Assembly (NCBI GenBank): GCA_013824165.1
Contig: PNNH01000103.1
Coordinates: 1-41,283 of the forward strand
DNA length: 41,283 nucleotides
Source: Methylibium sp.
Lineage (GTDB): Bacteria > Pseudomonadota > Gammaproteobacteria > Burkholderiales > Burkholderiaceae_C
Reading direction: 5' to 3'
Shown here: positions 17,241 through 24,703 of the stretch, piece by piece
Layout: every line of letters begins with the position of its first letter
Numbering within the stretch: position 1 is the stretch's first letter
Translations under genes and position numbers: made by a program
The notes under the pieces: model-generated
Told to the model about the DNA's origin: nothing
What the model saw: only the letters and a program-made list of their open reading frames with translations
Databases searched by the model: none

Positions 17241-17549
17241 TCAGGGCTTCTTGGCCCAGGCATTGCACCAGCCGGCGCCGGCCACCTGCTTGGTGCCAAA
17301 CAGAGGGCAGCCGCCGAGCTTGTCCGTCGCCTTGGCCTTGTACAGCGCGCAGTTGCTGCAGTTCTGCCCGGCGGCGAAGCGCGGGTACTTCTTGGTGTCG
17401 ACGCGTTTGGCGTCCGCTACATAGCCCAGCGCCACGGCCTGGGGGTCTTTCTCGTCCAGCTGTGCCTGCGCCTGCGCCCGGGTGGCGAGCGCCACGCCAG
17501 AGGCAGCCAGGGTCATCAGGAACACGCGGCGGGGGCTTTGCAGATGCAT
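17241..17549 (-). CDS. High-potential iron-sulfur protein (HiPIP)
   Basis: 102 residues. The start MHLQSPRRVFLMTLAASGVALATRAQAQA is a Tat-type signal (paired Arg, hydrophobic core), as expected for a protein exported with its cluster assembled. The mature part has the HiPIP ligands C64-x2-C67-x13-C81-x13-C95 within NCSNCALY, GGCPLF and KQVAGAGWCNAWAKK. HiPIPs carry one-electron equivalents in the periplasm through a [4Fe-4S] 3+/2+ couple. It is the first gene of the photolyase operon, 43 nt ahead of DUF2256 and divergent from the MerR gene. A GAGGAG ribosome site precedes the ATG. Confidence 0.93.
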   Translation of the reverse strand: MHLQSPRRVFLMTLAASGVALATRAQAQAQLDEKDPQAVALGYVADAKRVDTKKYPRFAAGQNCSNCALYKAKATDKLGGCPLFGTKQVAGAGWCNAWAKKP

Positions 17550-17571
17550 GGCGAACTCCTCGGAAGGGTGC

Positions 17572-17627
17572 TTGAATCAATTAACGGTGACATCACTCTA
17601 TAGAGGATGGATTCAAATGCGGGTCAA
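17572..17627 (-). promoter_or_regulatory. Candidate promoter/operator of the photolyase operon
   Basis: In the 151-nt divergent region the minus strand has TTGACC (17627-17622) and, 17 nt on, a TCTATA element inside the perfect palindrome CTCTATAGAG (17605-17596). The element is flanked by a 7-bp inverted repeat, TTGAATC at 17572-17578 and GATTCAA at 17610-17616. This is a plausible operator for the divergent MerR regulator. The binding site of LitR-like proteins is not known to me well enough to test the match. Confidence 0.45.
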
Positions 17628-17700
17628 TCGAGCTAAACCATAGCGGAGTCCGAGCATAATCGGCGTCAAAAGCGAGTCATTGAAGCCGGAGGCCCAAGAT

Positions 17701-18771
17701 ATGAGCAAGAAGAGCCTGCCAATCCTGACGCCGACCCCGCGGCCTGCTGCTGTCGTCGAGCCGACCTTGCACCGCAGCGGCGCGGTGGCCCGCATGCTGC
17801 GGATGCCGGTGGCGACGCTGCGCGTCTGGGAGCGGCGCTACGGTGTGACGCAGCCCTTGCTGTCGCCCAGCGGCCAGCGCCTGTACTCGGCCGACGATGT
17901 GCGCCGGTTGGCGCTGTTGAAGCAGCTGACCGACCTGGGCCATGCGATCGGCAGCCTGGCGGCGCTGCCGATGGCGGAGTTGCAGCAGGTGGCTGCGACC
18001 CATGCGCAGGCCTTGGCAGGCCTGCAGAAGGGGCAGTCGGCACAGGCCGCCGCGGCGCCTGCGCCGGCTCGACCCTGGCGGCTGGCGGTGATCGGCGCGG
18101 CGCTGGGCGTGCGCCTGCAGCGGTCGGCATTGCTGCGCCGGCTGGGCCGTCCGCTGCAGCTGCTGGGGCCGTTCAGCGACCTGGCGCAGGCTGCGGCCGT
18201 GCTGCAAGCCTCGGATGTGGATGCACTGCTGCTGCAGGAGCCCACCGTGCTGGCCGATTGGCTGCCATCGGTTGAAGCCGCTGCACCTGTCTTGGCCGCT
18301 GTGCCCAAGGCGCTGCTCTACAGCTTTGCCACCGAGTCGGTTTGCGAAGCACTGGCAACGGCCGGCATCACCTTGCTGCGCGAGCCGCAGGCCGATGCCG
18401 TGCTGGCGCAGTGGCTGAACACGCTGCCCGGCGCCAGCGCGACAGCAGCCGCTGCTGCCTGGCCCGCGCAAAGCGGCGGGGCAATTCCGGCGCGCCGCTG
18501 GGACGACGCGGCGCTGGCCGACTTTGCCGGCCTTTCCTCGACGATTGCCTGCGAGTGCCCACGGCATGTGGCCGAGCTGCTGATGCTGCTCTCGCACTTC
18601 GAGGCCTATAGCGCCGAATGCCAGCACCGCAGTGCGGCCGAAGCTCAGCTGCATGCCTATCTGAGGCAGGTGGCTGCCGCCGCGCGCGCTAGCTTCGAGT
18701 CAGCCCTGGAGCATGTGGCCTTGCATGAGGGCTTGCTGCTGCCGGCGCCGGCCCGGCTGGCAAGCCCCTGA
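17701..18771 (+). CDS. MerR-family regulator, class II LitR-like
   Basis: 356 residues. The MerR winged helix spans about 23-90: LHRSGAVARMLRMPVATLRVWERRYGVTQPLLSPSGQRLYSADDVRRLALLKQLTDLGHAIGSLA. It is followed by an alpha/beta middle domain (RLAVIGAALGVRLQRSALLRRL...LQLLGPFSDLAQAAAVL...DVDALLLQEPTVL) and a helical C-terminus with ACECPRHVAELLMLLSHFEAY. The layout is that of LitR/CarH photoreceptors, but the cobalamin motif D-x-H-x-x-G is missing, as in class II LitR proteins that work without B12. Its position, divergent from three photolyase-family genes, supports light-dependent control of them. ATG 17701 follows GGAGG with 8-nt spacing; an upstream in-frame TTG at 17680 is less likely. 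Confidence 0.85.
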   Translation: MSKKSLPILTPTPRPAAVVEPTLHRSGAVARMLRMPVATLRVWERRYGVTQPLLSPSGQRLYSADDVRRLALLKQLTDLGHAIGSLAALPMAELQQVAATHAQALAGLQKGQSAQAAAAPAPARPWRLAVIGAALGVRLQRSALLRRLGRPLQLLGPFSDLAQAAAVLQASDVDALLLQEPTVLADWLPSVEAAAPVLAAVPKALLYSFATESVCEALATAGITLLREPQADAVLAQWLNTLPGASATAAAAAWPAQSGGAIPARRWDDAALADFAGLSSTIACECPRHVAELLMLLSHFEAYSAECQHRSAAEAQLHAYLRQVAAAARASFESALEHVALHEGLLLPAPARLASP

Positions 18772-18873
18772 CGCCGGCACAGTCGGATTGCCAGCCCTGA
18801 GCGGTGCGCGGGGCAAAGCCAGATACTGGACTGCCGATCCACTGCCTGACTGTTCCCTCAGCAGCCTAAGCCC

Positions 18874-19479
18874 ATGCGCCGCCTCCTGTCCCTGCTCTCC
18901 CTCGCTGTTCTGCCCCTGCACAGCCAGGCCATCGAAGAGCCTGAGTACGAGGTCGTGAAAACGATCGAGAAGGTCGAGCTGCGCCGCTATGCGCCCTATG
19001 TGGTGGCTGAGGTGCTGCTGGAGAACTCTTCCGAGGATGCCGGCAACAAGGCCTTTCCCATTCTGGCGGGCTACATCTTCGGCAAGAACAAGGGAGAAAA
19101 GAAGTTCGCGATGACGGCGCCGGTGACGCAGACTGCCGCGCCCATGCGCATGGAGATGACGGCGCCTGTGACGCAGGCCGCGGTGGCTGGCGGCATGCTG
19201 GTGCAGTTTGTGCTGCCCAAGGCGGTGACGCTGGAATCGGCGCCCGAGCCGATTGATCCGCGTGTGCAGATCCGCCAAGTGCCGGCCGCCAACTGGGCGG
19301 TGTTGCGCTACTCAGGCACCTGGTCGCAGGCCAACTACCTGGAGCACCTGGGCGAGTTGAGGCAGCTGCTGCAAGCGCAGGGCATCGCCACGCAAGGCGA
19401 GCCGGTGCTTGCGCGCTACAACGCGCCGCTCACTCCCTGGTTCCTGCGGCGCAACGAGATCTGGCTGGCGCTGCGCTGA
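18874..19479 (+). CDS. SOUL-family haem-binding protein
   Basis: 201 residues. Signal peptide MRRLLSLLSLAVLPLHSQA, then the SOUL/HBP domain: EEPEYEVVKTIEKVELRRYAPYVVAEV, AFPILAGYIFGKNKGEKKFAMTAPVTQT, MRMEMTAPVTQ, and LARYNAPLTPWFLRRNEIWLAL. Family members bind haem or other porphyrins; here it would be periplasmic. It follows the MerR gene by 102 nt in the same direction. SOUL genes occur in bacterial light-response clusters, so co-regulation with the photolyases is plausible but unproven. The ribosome site is weak. Confidence 0.9.
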   Translation: MRRLLSLLSLAVLPLHSQAIEEPEYEVVKTIEKVELRRYAPYVVAEVLLENSSEDAGNKAFPILAGYIFGKNKGEKKFAMTAPVTQTAAPMRMEMTAPVTQAAVAGGMLVQFVLPKAVTLESAPEPIDPRVQIRQVPAANWAVLRYSGTWSQANYLEHLGELRQLLQAQGIATQGEPVLARYNAPLTPWFLRRNEIWLALR

Positions 19480-19498
19480 GCCGGGTCGCCGCCCGGCT
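19480..19498 (+). terminator. Hairpin between convergent genes
   Basis: GCCGGG-TCGCCG-CCCGGC followed by TT directly after the SOUL stop, between two convergent genes. The stem is GC-rich but has no proper T tract, so termination here is only probable. Confidence 0.35.
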
Positions 19499-19520
19499 TG
19501 GGTGAGGCTTGGGCGAGGGC

Positions 19521-19874
19521 TCAGGCCTTCTTGACGAACTCCGACTTCAGCCCCATTGCGCCGACGCCGTCGATCTTGCAATCGATGTCGTGATCGCCCT
19601 CGGTCAGGCGAATGTTCTTCACCTTGGTGCCGACCTTGACGACCAGGGACGAACCCTTGACCTTGAGGTCCTTGATGACGGTGACGGTGTCGCCGTCCTT
19701 CAGCTCGTTGCCGTTGGCATCGCGGATCAGGCGCGGGCCTTCATCGCTGTGCGCGGCGGCTGTTGCTTCGGCCGACCACTCATGGCCGCACTCCGGGCAG
19801 ATGAGCTGGGTGCCGTCCGGGTAGCTCAGCCCGGAATTGCATTGCGGGCAGTTTGGCAGCAGGGGCTGGCTCAT
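19521..19874 (-). CDS. yjdM: YjdM/PhnA-family zinc-ribbon protein
   Basis: 117 residues. An N-terminal zinc ribbon has C9-x2-C12 and C26-x2-C29 in [26 protein letters not shown]. The second half, [65 protein letters not shown], is the conserved SH3-like barrel of the family. The protein was once called PhnA but is not needed for phosphonate degradation, and its role is unclear. Its ATG overlaps the stop of the upstream glutaredoxin-like gene as ATGA. Confidence 0.95.
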   Translation of the reverse strand: MSQPLLPNCPQCNSGLSYPDGTQLICPECGHEWSAEATAAAHSDEGPRLIRDANGNELKDGDTVTVIKDLKVKGSSLVVKVGTKVKNIRLTEGDHDIDCKIDGVGAMGLKSEFVKKA

Positions 19875-20260
19875 GTGGCGAACCTTTCACGCAGGTAGGC
19901 AATGATCGCACCCGAGTCGCTGAGCCAACGTACCGACCCGTCAGTCGCGGTGATCTTCAGGCTGGGCACCTTGGTTGCGCCGGTGGCCTGCAGCAGTTCG
20001 CCGCGAGCCACCGCATCATGCTGCGCATCTTGCTTCTCGACAGGCAAGGCCAGGCGGTGCATCTCCTGCCGCACCTTGATGCAGAAGGGGCAGGTCCTGA
20101 ACTGATAGAGCGTCAGGCTCTGGCATTGACGGTCCACCTCGGCCTGCCGTTCAGCCGAGCGTTGCAGCGCCGTAGGGCGAGTGAGTCGCTCCTTCAGCAG
20201 CATCAACGGGCCGAGCAGCACTCGCAGGGTTTTGAAGAAGAGTCGGATGAGTGGCTTCAT
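19871..20260 (-). CDS. Membrane-anchored glutaredoxin / GST N-domain-like protein
   Basis: 129 residues. Residues 1-22 form a hydrophobic helix with a basic start that would anchor it to the inner membrane; a basic helix follows. The thioredoxin fold begins [27 protein letters not shown] with the active-site C57-P-F-C60, and ends [32 protein letters not shown], where VPSL holds the cis-Pro and SDSGAII the glutathione-binding turn. It likely reduces disulfides or glutathionylated proteins. ATG 20260 was chosen for its GAGAAGCC ribosome site; the longer open frame covers the terminator and is not real. It is coupled to yjdM. Confidence 0.9.
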   Translation of the reverse strand: MKPLIRLFFKTLRVLLGPLMLLKERLTRPTALQRSAERQAEVDRQCQSLTLYQFRTCPFCIKVRQEMHRLALPVEKQDAQHDAVARGELLQATGATKVPSLKITATDGSVRWLSDSGAIIAYLRERFAT

Positions 20261-20308
20261 GGCTTCTCGGCAAGTGGGTTTGAGGCGATCAATCAGCGCT
20301 GCGCCAAG

Positions 20309-20340
20309 AAAAAACCCCCAACAACTTGCGCTGCTGGGGG
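20309..20340 (-). terminator. Strong rho-independent terminator
   Basis: Minus strand CCCCCAGCAGCGCAAGTTGTTGGGGG, with a 6-bp GC-rich base, two mismatches and an inner 2-bp step, is followed by TTTTTT. The plus strand also has a T-rich tail (CTTCTCTTTT). No minus-strand gene now lies immediately upstream of it, so it seems to have lost its own transcript. Confidence 0.8.
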
Positions 20341-20349
20341 CTTCTCTTT

Positions 20350-20359
20350 TGGCTCCCCG
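20350..20359 (-). other. Possible tRNA 3'-end remnant at the prophage boundary
   Basis: On the minus strand CGGGGAGCCA ends exactly like a tRNA acceptor strand (as in the tRNA-Asn of many betaproteobacteria) with CCA, and is followed after 9 nt by the strong terminator. No T-arm precedes it, so it is not a tRNA gene. It may be the host-side scar left when a prophage entered the 3' end of a tRNA. Ten bases could also match by chance. Confidence 0.25.
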
Positions 20360-20549
20360 TGTCAGGCTCCCTAAGAGTCGCCACTTTGACACTGGTTCGC
20401 GGCTTGGCCACTGTACCGCGTCGGGTCCGGGCGAGGCTTGTGGCCTAGCTTTGCTGGGCGTACTGCGGTTGCTCTGAACCATCTTCTGCCCCGGGAGGGG
20501 CCTGCGCCGCAGGGTGCAAATGTCGGCCTGGCGCCGCCAGGATCGGCGG

Positions 20550-21683
20550 ATGGCAGATGTCATCGACCTGGCGCGCTGGCGCGCCGACACCAACATGGCA
20601 GCGTTCCTGCGCGTCATCCGCGCAGGCGAGACGGGCCAGCATGATGACGCCTATCGGATGCTGTTTGGCGGCGAGCTGATCGACAGCTTTGCTGACCACC
20701 CACGGCGGAAAGTCACCAAGCAACTGGGCCGCCAGACCCTGACAAGCACAGCTGCGGGCGCCTACCAGTTTCTGTCTCGAACCTGGGACGGCCTGGTGAA
20801 GCTCTGGGGCTTCCGCAACTTCGAGCCGAGCACCCAGGACCTGGCCTGTGTCGCGTTGATCCATGGCCGCAGGGCGATTGATGACGTGCTGGCCGGCCGC
20901 TTCGAAGCGGCGGTGGCCAAGTGCGCGCGCGAGTGGGCCAGCTTGCCTGGAAGCCCCTACGGCCAGCCAGTGAAAACCATGGCGCAGGCCCGCGCCGTGT
21001 ACGAGCAATGGGGCGGGCTGTACCAGCCGCAGCCCGACACCCCAAGCGTCCGGACGCTGGACGCCCAGCCCATTCAACTTTCTGAGGTGAACGACATGCC
21101 GCTACCACTTTTCGCAGCCGCTGCGCTGCCGCTGCTGGCCGAGGCCATCCCCGTGATCGGCAAGCTGTTCGGCTCGGGCTCCGAGGTTTCAGAGCGCAAC
21201 GTGAAGGCCGCAGAGCTGGCGATCAATGTCGTCACGCAAGCCGTCGGCGCGAAGAACGCACAGGAGGCGGCCGAGATCGTGAAGGCGGACCCGACCATGG
21301 CGCAGGCCGCCGGCAAGGCGGTCGAGGAGCGTTGGTTCGAGCTGCAGGAGGCCGGCGGCGGCGGCATCGAGGGTGCGCGCGCCTTCGTCCAGTCGGCAGG
21401 CGCTGGGCCGCAGGGCGACCTGGTGTGGAAGACCTTGCGCGTGGTCACTTACTGCGCGCTGGGTTTCCTGATGATCGCCAACGTGATCGCGGTGCTGGCC
21501 TGGGGCCTGGCCATGTGGAGGCAGACCGGCGTGGACGGCGCCACGCAGATGATGGTGCAGGTGCTGCAGGCCGATATCGGCTGCGCCATCTCCGCGATCA
21601 GTTTCTGGCTCGGCTCTTCCTTCGGCAGCCGCCAGAAGGACGAACAGCAGCAGCGGCCCCAGCTGCCCGCCGGCGCGCGCTGA
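20550..21683 (+). CDS. Endolysin fused in frame to a holin-like membrane protein
   Basis: 377 residues. Residues ~14-150 resemble the lambda R/GH104 muramidase: NMAAFLRVIRAGETGQHDDAYRMLFGGELIDSFADHPRRKVTKQ, TSTAAGAYQFLSRTWDG and REWASLPGSPYGQP, with E27 as the likely catalytic Glu. Residues 183-377, PLPLFAAAALPLLAEAIPVIGKLFG...RVVTYCALGFLMIANVIAVLAWGLAMW...ADIGCAISAISFWLGSSFGS, form a separate phage membrane protein of holin-like type. An internal ATG at 21096 (residue 183) follows GAGGTG with 6-nt spacing, so the second half is probably also made alone. ATG 20550 follows AGGA; GTG 20514 and ATG 20520 are alternatives. Such proteins are usually separate neighbours. Confidence 0.8.
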   Translation: MADVIDLARWRADTNMAAFLRVIRAGETGQHDDAYRMLFGGELIDSFADHPRRKVTKQLGRQTLTSTAAGAYQFLSRTWDGLVKLWGFRNFEPSTQDLACVALIHGRRAIDDVLAGRFEAAVAKCAREWASLPGSPYGQPVKTMAQARAVYEQWGGLYQPQPDTPSVRTLDAQPIQLSEVNDMPLPLFAAAALPLLAEAIPVIGKLFGSGSEVSERNVKAAELAINVVTQAVGAKNAQEAAEIVKADPTMAQAAGKAVEERWFELQEAGGGGIEGARAFVQSAGAGPQGDLVWKTLRVVTYCALGFLMIANVIAVLAWGLAMWRQTGVDGATQMMVQVLQADIGCAISAISFWLGSSFGSRQKDEQQQRPQLPAGAR

Positions 21684-21694
21684 CATTCACTGCC

Positions 21695-22009
21695 ATGCAC
21701 TGGAACGCCGAGACCTCGGCGATGGTGCTACGCGGCTTGCCTGACGGCGCGGCCTACGGGGCACCCTTCATTGCCATCGTCTTCGTGAAGACAGTCGGCC
21801 CTGGCGTGGCCTTTCTTGAAGGCGCACTGCGCGTCGATGGGCACGAGTTGAGCGTGCGCGACTGGCGCAGCCTGGCCCGCAAGCTGCGCGCCGAGCATGG
21901 CATCGAGCGCGTCAGGATGATGCGGCATGGCCGCGCTGTCGAGCATCTGACGGCCCGGGCGGGACCCCTGCAAACGTCCGGGCTCGGTGGCGATCATGGG
22001 CCTCCATGA
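21695..22009 (+). CDS. Phage protein of unknown function
   Basis: 104 residues, no recognised domain. The sequence MHWNAETSAMVLRGLPDGAAYGAPFIAIVFVKTVGPGVAFLEGALRVDGHELSVRDWRSLARKLRAEHGIERVRMMRHGRAVEHL reads like a small alpha/beta phage protein with a basic C-terminal helix. The stop overlaps the next start as ATGA, so it is translated. It sits where a terminase gene would be expected but is far too short and lacks any terminase motif. Confidence 0.65.
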   Translation: MHWNAETSAMVLRGLPDGAAYGAPFIAIVFVKTVGPGVAFLEGALRVDGHELSVRDWRSLARKLRAEHGIERVRMMRHGRAVEHLTARAGPLQTSGLGGDHGPP

Positions 22010-24660
22010 ACACCCTGATCGCACTGACCGTTTGTCTCCTTGGCCTCGCCGGCCTGTTTGCGCCCTGGTGGTTCTCGCGACCACCGGGGCGCCATTTTTT
22101 CCTGTCAGGAGACGCGCCAGGTCTGGTGCGCTTTCTCGGCGGGCAGATCGAGCTGACGGAAGGCGCCAAGACCAGCTGGGTGACCGTGACGCGCACGGGC
22201 ACCTTCACCGATCCACGCTACGGCAAGTTCGACATCACCCGGCGGATGCTGGAGCAGATGGTGGAGAACTTCGACCGGCGAGTGCTCGGTCAGGACGTGT
22301 TCTTCGATGTGGCCCACAGGCCCTCGGACGGCGCTGCAGCCAAAGTGCTGAAGCTGGCGATCGAGGGCTCGCGGCTGCGGGCGTTGGTGGAGTGGACGGA
22401 CTTCGGGACCGAAGCCGTCAAGAAGCGTGGATTCGCTTACCTCTCTGCCGAGTTCCACGAGACCTGGCGCGACAACGAGAAAGGCGCTGAGCACGGCTGC
22501 GTGCTGTTGGGCGCCGGGCTCACGACGCGGCCGGTGATCAAGAACCTGGACCCGGTGCAGCTCAGCCAGAGCGACACCGAAGACGAGGCCAAGCTGGCCA
22601 TCCACCCCAATCTCATCAAATCCCTGGAGTCCGAGACCATGAACAAGCACCTCATCGCCCTGAAGACCAAACTGCTGTCGCTGGGCCTGACCGAAGAGCA
22701 GATCAAGCCCATCCTCGCCGCTGCTCAGAAGCAACTGGAAGCGCTGGCCGACGACGAGGCGAAGAGCCTGGCCGTGGTCGAAACCTTCACCTCGGCCGGC
22801 GAATCACTGAGCACCCAGCTGAAGACGCTGAGCGCCAGCGGTGCCCAGCCCGGCAACATCACGCTGCAGGTGGGCCAAGGCTTGGATGCCGCCGCCGTGC
22901 AGCGCGAAGTGGCTCGCCTGCTGGCCGAGCAGGCCAACGCTGCCGCCGCAGACCAAGCCGCGCTGGCTGGCAAGGTCAAGCTGCTCAGCGACACGATCAC
23001 AGGCGACAAGACGCTGAGCGACGATGCCAAGGCGACGCTCATCGCCGACGCCTCGCCGCTGGTGACCAAGGAACTCAGCGATGAGCAGGTTCGCGGCATG
23101 GCCGCCATGCTGCTCGGCCAGGCGCAGAAGGTCAGCGCCGCCGTGCAACTGGCCACGATGGGCTACCGGCCGCCCTCGGGCAGCCTGCACATCAGCGTCG
23201 ACAGCAGCAATGAGGTGAAGAGCCTGCAGGAGCAGATCGACCGCCGCCTGGGGCTGGACAAGCTGCCGCCTGCCGAGCGCTTCGCACGCACTGGCGGCAC
23301 GCTGCTGGCCCAGAACAAGGCCTTTGCCGAGCGCTGCCTGGCCGAGTTCGACGCACAGCATGGCCATGTGCTGCACGCCGAGCACAAGATGCTGGCGGCC
23401 GGCAATGGCCAGATCAGCGACATCGCGGTGCCCAGCGTCTTCGAGCGCACCGTGCTGCGCGAGGCGCTGTACCAGCTGGTGGGCCTCAACTTCGTCAACG
23501 TGGGCACGGCGGCCATGGCGCCGACGATCCAGATCCCGTACAGCTACCGCGACACCTCGGCCGCCGGTACCGGCGCGCTGCGCGTCTACGAGCAGCAGGC
23601 CATCCAGCGCGCTGGCGTGATCCAGACCTATGACGAAGCCCGCCCCATCCCGCAGAAGCTGGCCTTCAAGCTGACCGACGAAATGCGCTACCTGCTGCAG
23701 GCGGCGCCTATCGACTTCGAGCCGGTGGCCGAGAACACCCGCAACATCATCCGCATCGTCTCGGAGGACACCGACCGCCTGATCCAGAACGAGGTGATGC
23801 GCTCCGCCGATGAGTTCGGCGTGGCGGCCCTCAACGACACGCTGACCGCGCAGGTGAACGGCACCAACAAGGTGTTCGTCTGCAGCCAGTTCCCCATCGT
23901 GCGCCCCCGCCGAGTCTTCGATTTGAAGGGCGTGCAGCAGGGCAGCACGCTGAACCCGCTGACCGTCACGCTGAACGCCGTGGCGCGCAGCGAGTACGTG
24001 GCGGGCGTGACGCTGGCGGCCGGCCTGTACTACGTGATGGACTACAACCTGGGCGAGCTGCGCTTCGTCAACGAAGCCGGTGTGCTGCAGGCGCCGACCA
24101 ACGGTTGGGCCCTGACGGTGGTGGGCAGCTACACCACGAACGCGGCCAAGTTCAACATCGATGTGGGCGTCTCGCCTGACACGGTGAACGACGTCTACGA
24201 CCGCGGCCTGACGCTGCTGGGCGGCCGCAAGGTGGTGATCGAGAACGACCGCTACTACACCGCCAGCATGATGCTGATGAGCGGCGCCGTGGACAACGCC
24301 TTCGGCCAGGCCAAGACCTTCAGCGCGAACAGCTCGCGCCCTGGTACCGGACTGAACCCGGACGGCAGCGTGGCCACCATCAAGGGCATGCCCGCCTTCA
24401 ACACCCGGGCGCCGGGCTTGGACACAGGCGACACGCGGATCGTGATCGGCGAGCGTGGCAACACGCGCTTCCGCATGGTCAAGCCCTGGTCGATGCGCGA
24501 CGGCATGCAGGCGGTGCGCGACAGCAACGGCTTCTTCGTTGGCGCGGAAGAGAACTACGGCGACCAGTTCATCGTGTGCCACACGCCGCAGATGCGCCGC
24601 AACGCCAACACCACGGTGGTGCTGTACAGCGCCACCGGCCGCGTGGCACGCGCCAGCTGA
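22006..24660 (+). CDS. Prohead protease / scaffold / major capsid protein fusion
   Basis: 884 residues. Residues ~41-200 are a Mu-I-like prohead protease: WVTVTRTGTFTDPRYGKFDITRRMLEQMVENF, FFDVAHRPSDGAAAKVL, AYLSAEFHETW, GLTTRPVIKNLDPVQLS. Residues ~205-385 are a charged, Ala/Gln-rich helical scaffold. Residues ~386-884 are the major capsid protein (QNKAFAERCLAEFDAQHGHVL...SVFERTVLREALYQLVGLNFVNVG...RKVVIENDRYYTASMMLMSG...HTPQMRRNANTTVVLYSATG). A protease-capsid fusion is a known arrangement. An in-frame ATG at 22639 after GGAG could give the scaffold-capsid alone. Residues 1-24 are a hydrophobic segment not normal for this family; GTG 22126 (residue 41) is an alternative start. Confidence 0.88.
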   Translation: MNTLIALTVCLLGLAGLFAPWWFSRPPGRHFFLSGDAPGLVRFLGGQIELTEGAKTSWVTVTRTGTFTDPRYGKFDITRRMLEQMVENFDRRVLGQDVFFDVAHRPSDGAAAKVLKLAIEGSRLRALVEWTDFGTEAVKKRGFAYLSAEFHETWRDNEKGAEHGCVLLGAGLTTRPVIKNLDPVQLSQSDTEDEAKLAIHPNLIKSLESETMNKHLIALKTKLLSLGLTEEQIKPILAAAQKQLEALADDEAKSLAVVETFTSAGESLSTQLKTLSASGAQPGNITLQVGQGLDAAAVQREVARLLAEQANAAAADQAALAGKVKLLSDTITGDKTLSDDAKATLIADASPLVTKELSDEQVRGMAAMLLGQAQKVSAAVQLATMGYRPPSGSLHISVDSSNEVKSLQEQIDRRLGLDKLPPAERFARTGGTLLAQNKAFAERCLAEFDAQHGHVLHAEHKMLAAGNGQISDIAVPSVFERTVLREALYQLVGLNFVNVGTAAMAPTIQIPYSYRDTSAAGTGALRVYEQQAIQRAGVIQTYDEARPIPQKLAFKLTDEMRYLLQAAPIDFEPVAENTRNIIRIVSEDTDRLIQNEVMRSADEFGVAALNDTLTAQVNGTNKVFVCSQFPIVRPRRVFDLKGVQQGSTLNPLTVTLNAVARSEYVAGVTLAAGLYYVMDYNLGELRFVNEAGVLQAPTNGWALTVVGSYTTNAAKFNIDVGVSPDTVNDVYDRGLTLLGGRKVVIENDRYYTASMMLMSGAVDNAFGQAKTFSANSSRPGTGLNPDGSVATIKGMPAFNTRAPGLDTGDTRIVIGERGNTRFRMVKPWSMRDGMQAVRDSNGFFVGAEENYGDQFIVCHTPQMRRNANTTVVLYSATGRVARAS

Positions 24661-24703
24661 CGCCTGAGCCGAATAACCCCCCCGAGCGAGTAGCCCCCGC
24701 GCC

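Noticed and set aside
20350-20420. Complete tRNA gene at the prophage boundary
   Set aside because: Only an acceptor-like end is present; there is no T-loop, anticodon arm or D-arm in the adjoining sequence.
21695-22009. Small terminase subunit
   Set aside because: The position would fit, but the 104-residue product has no helix-turn-helix or coiled-coil pattern of small terminases.
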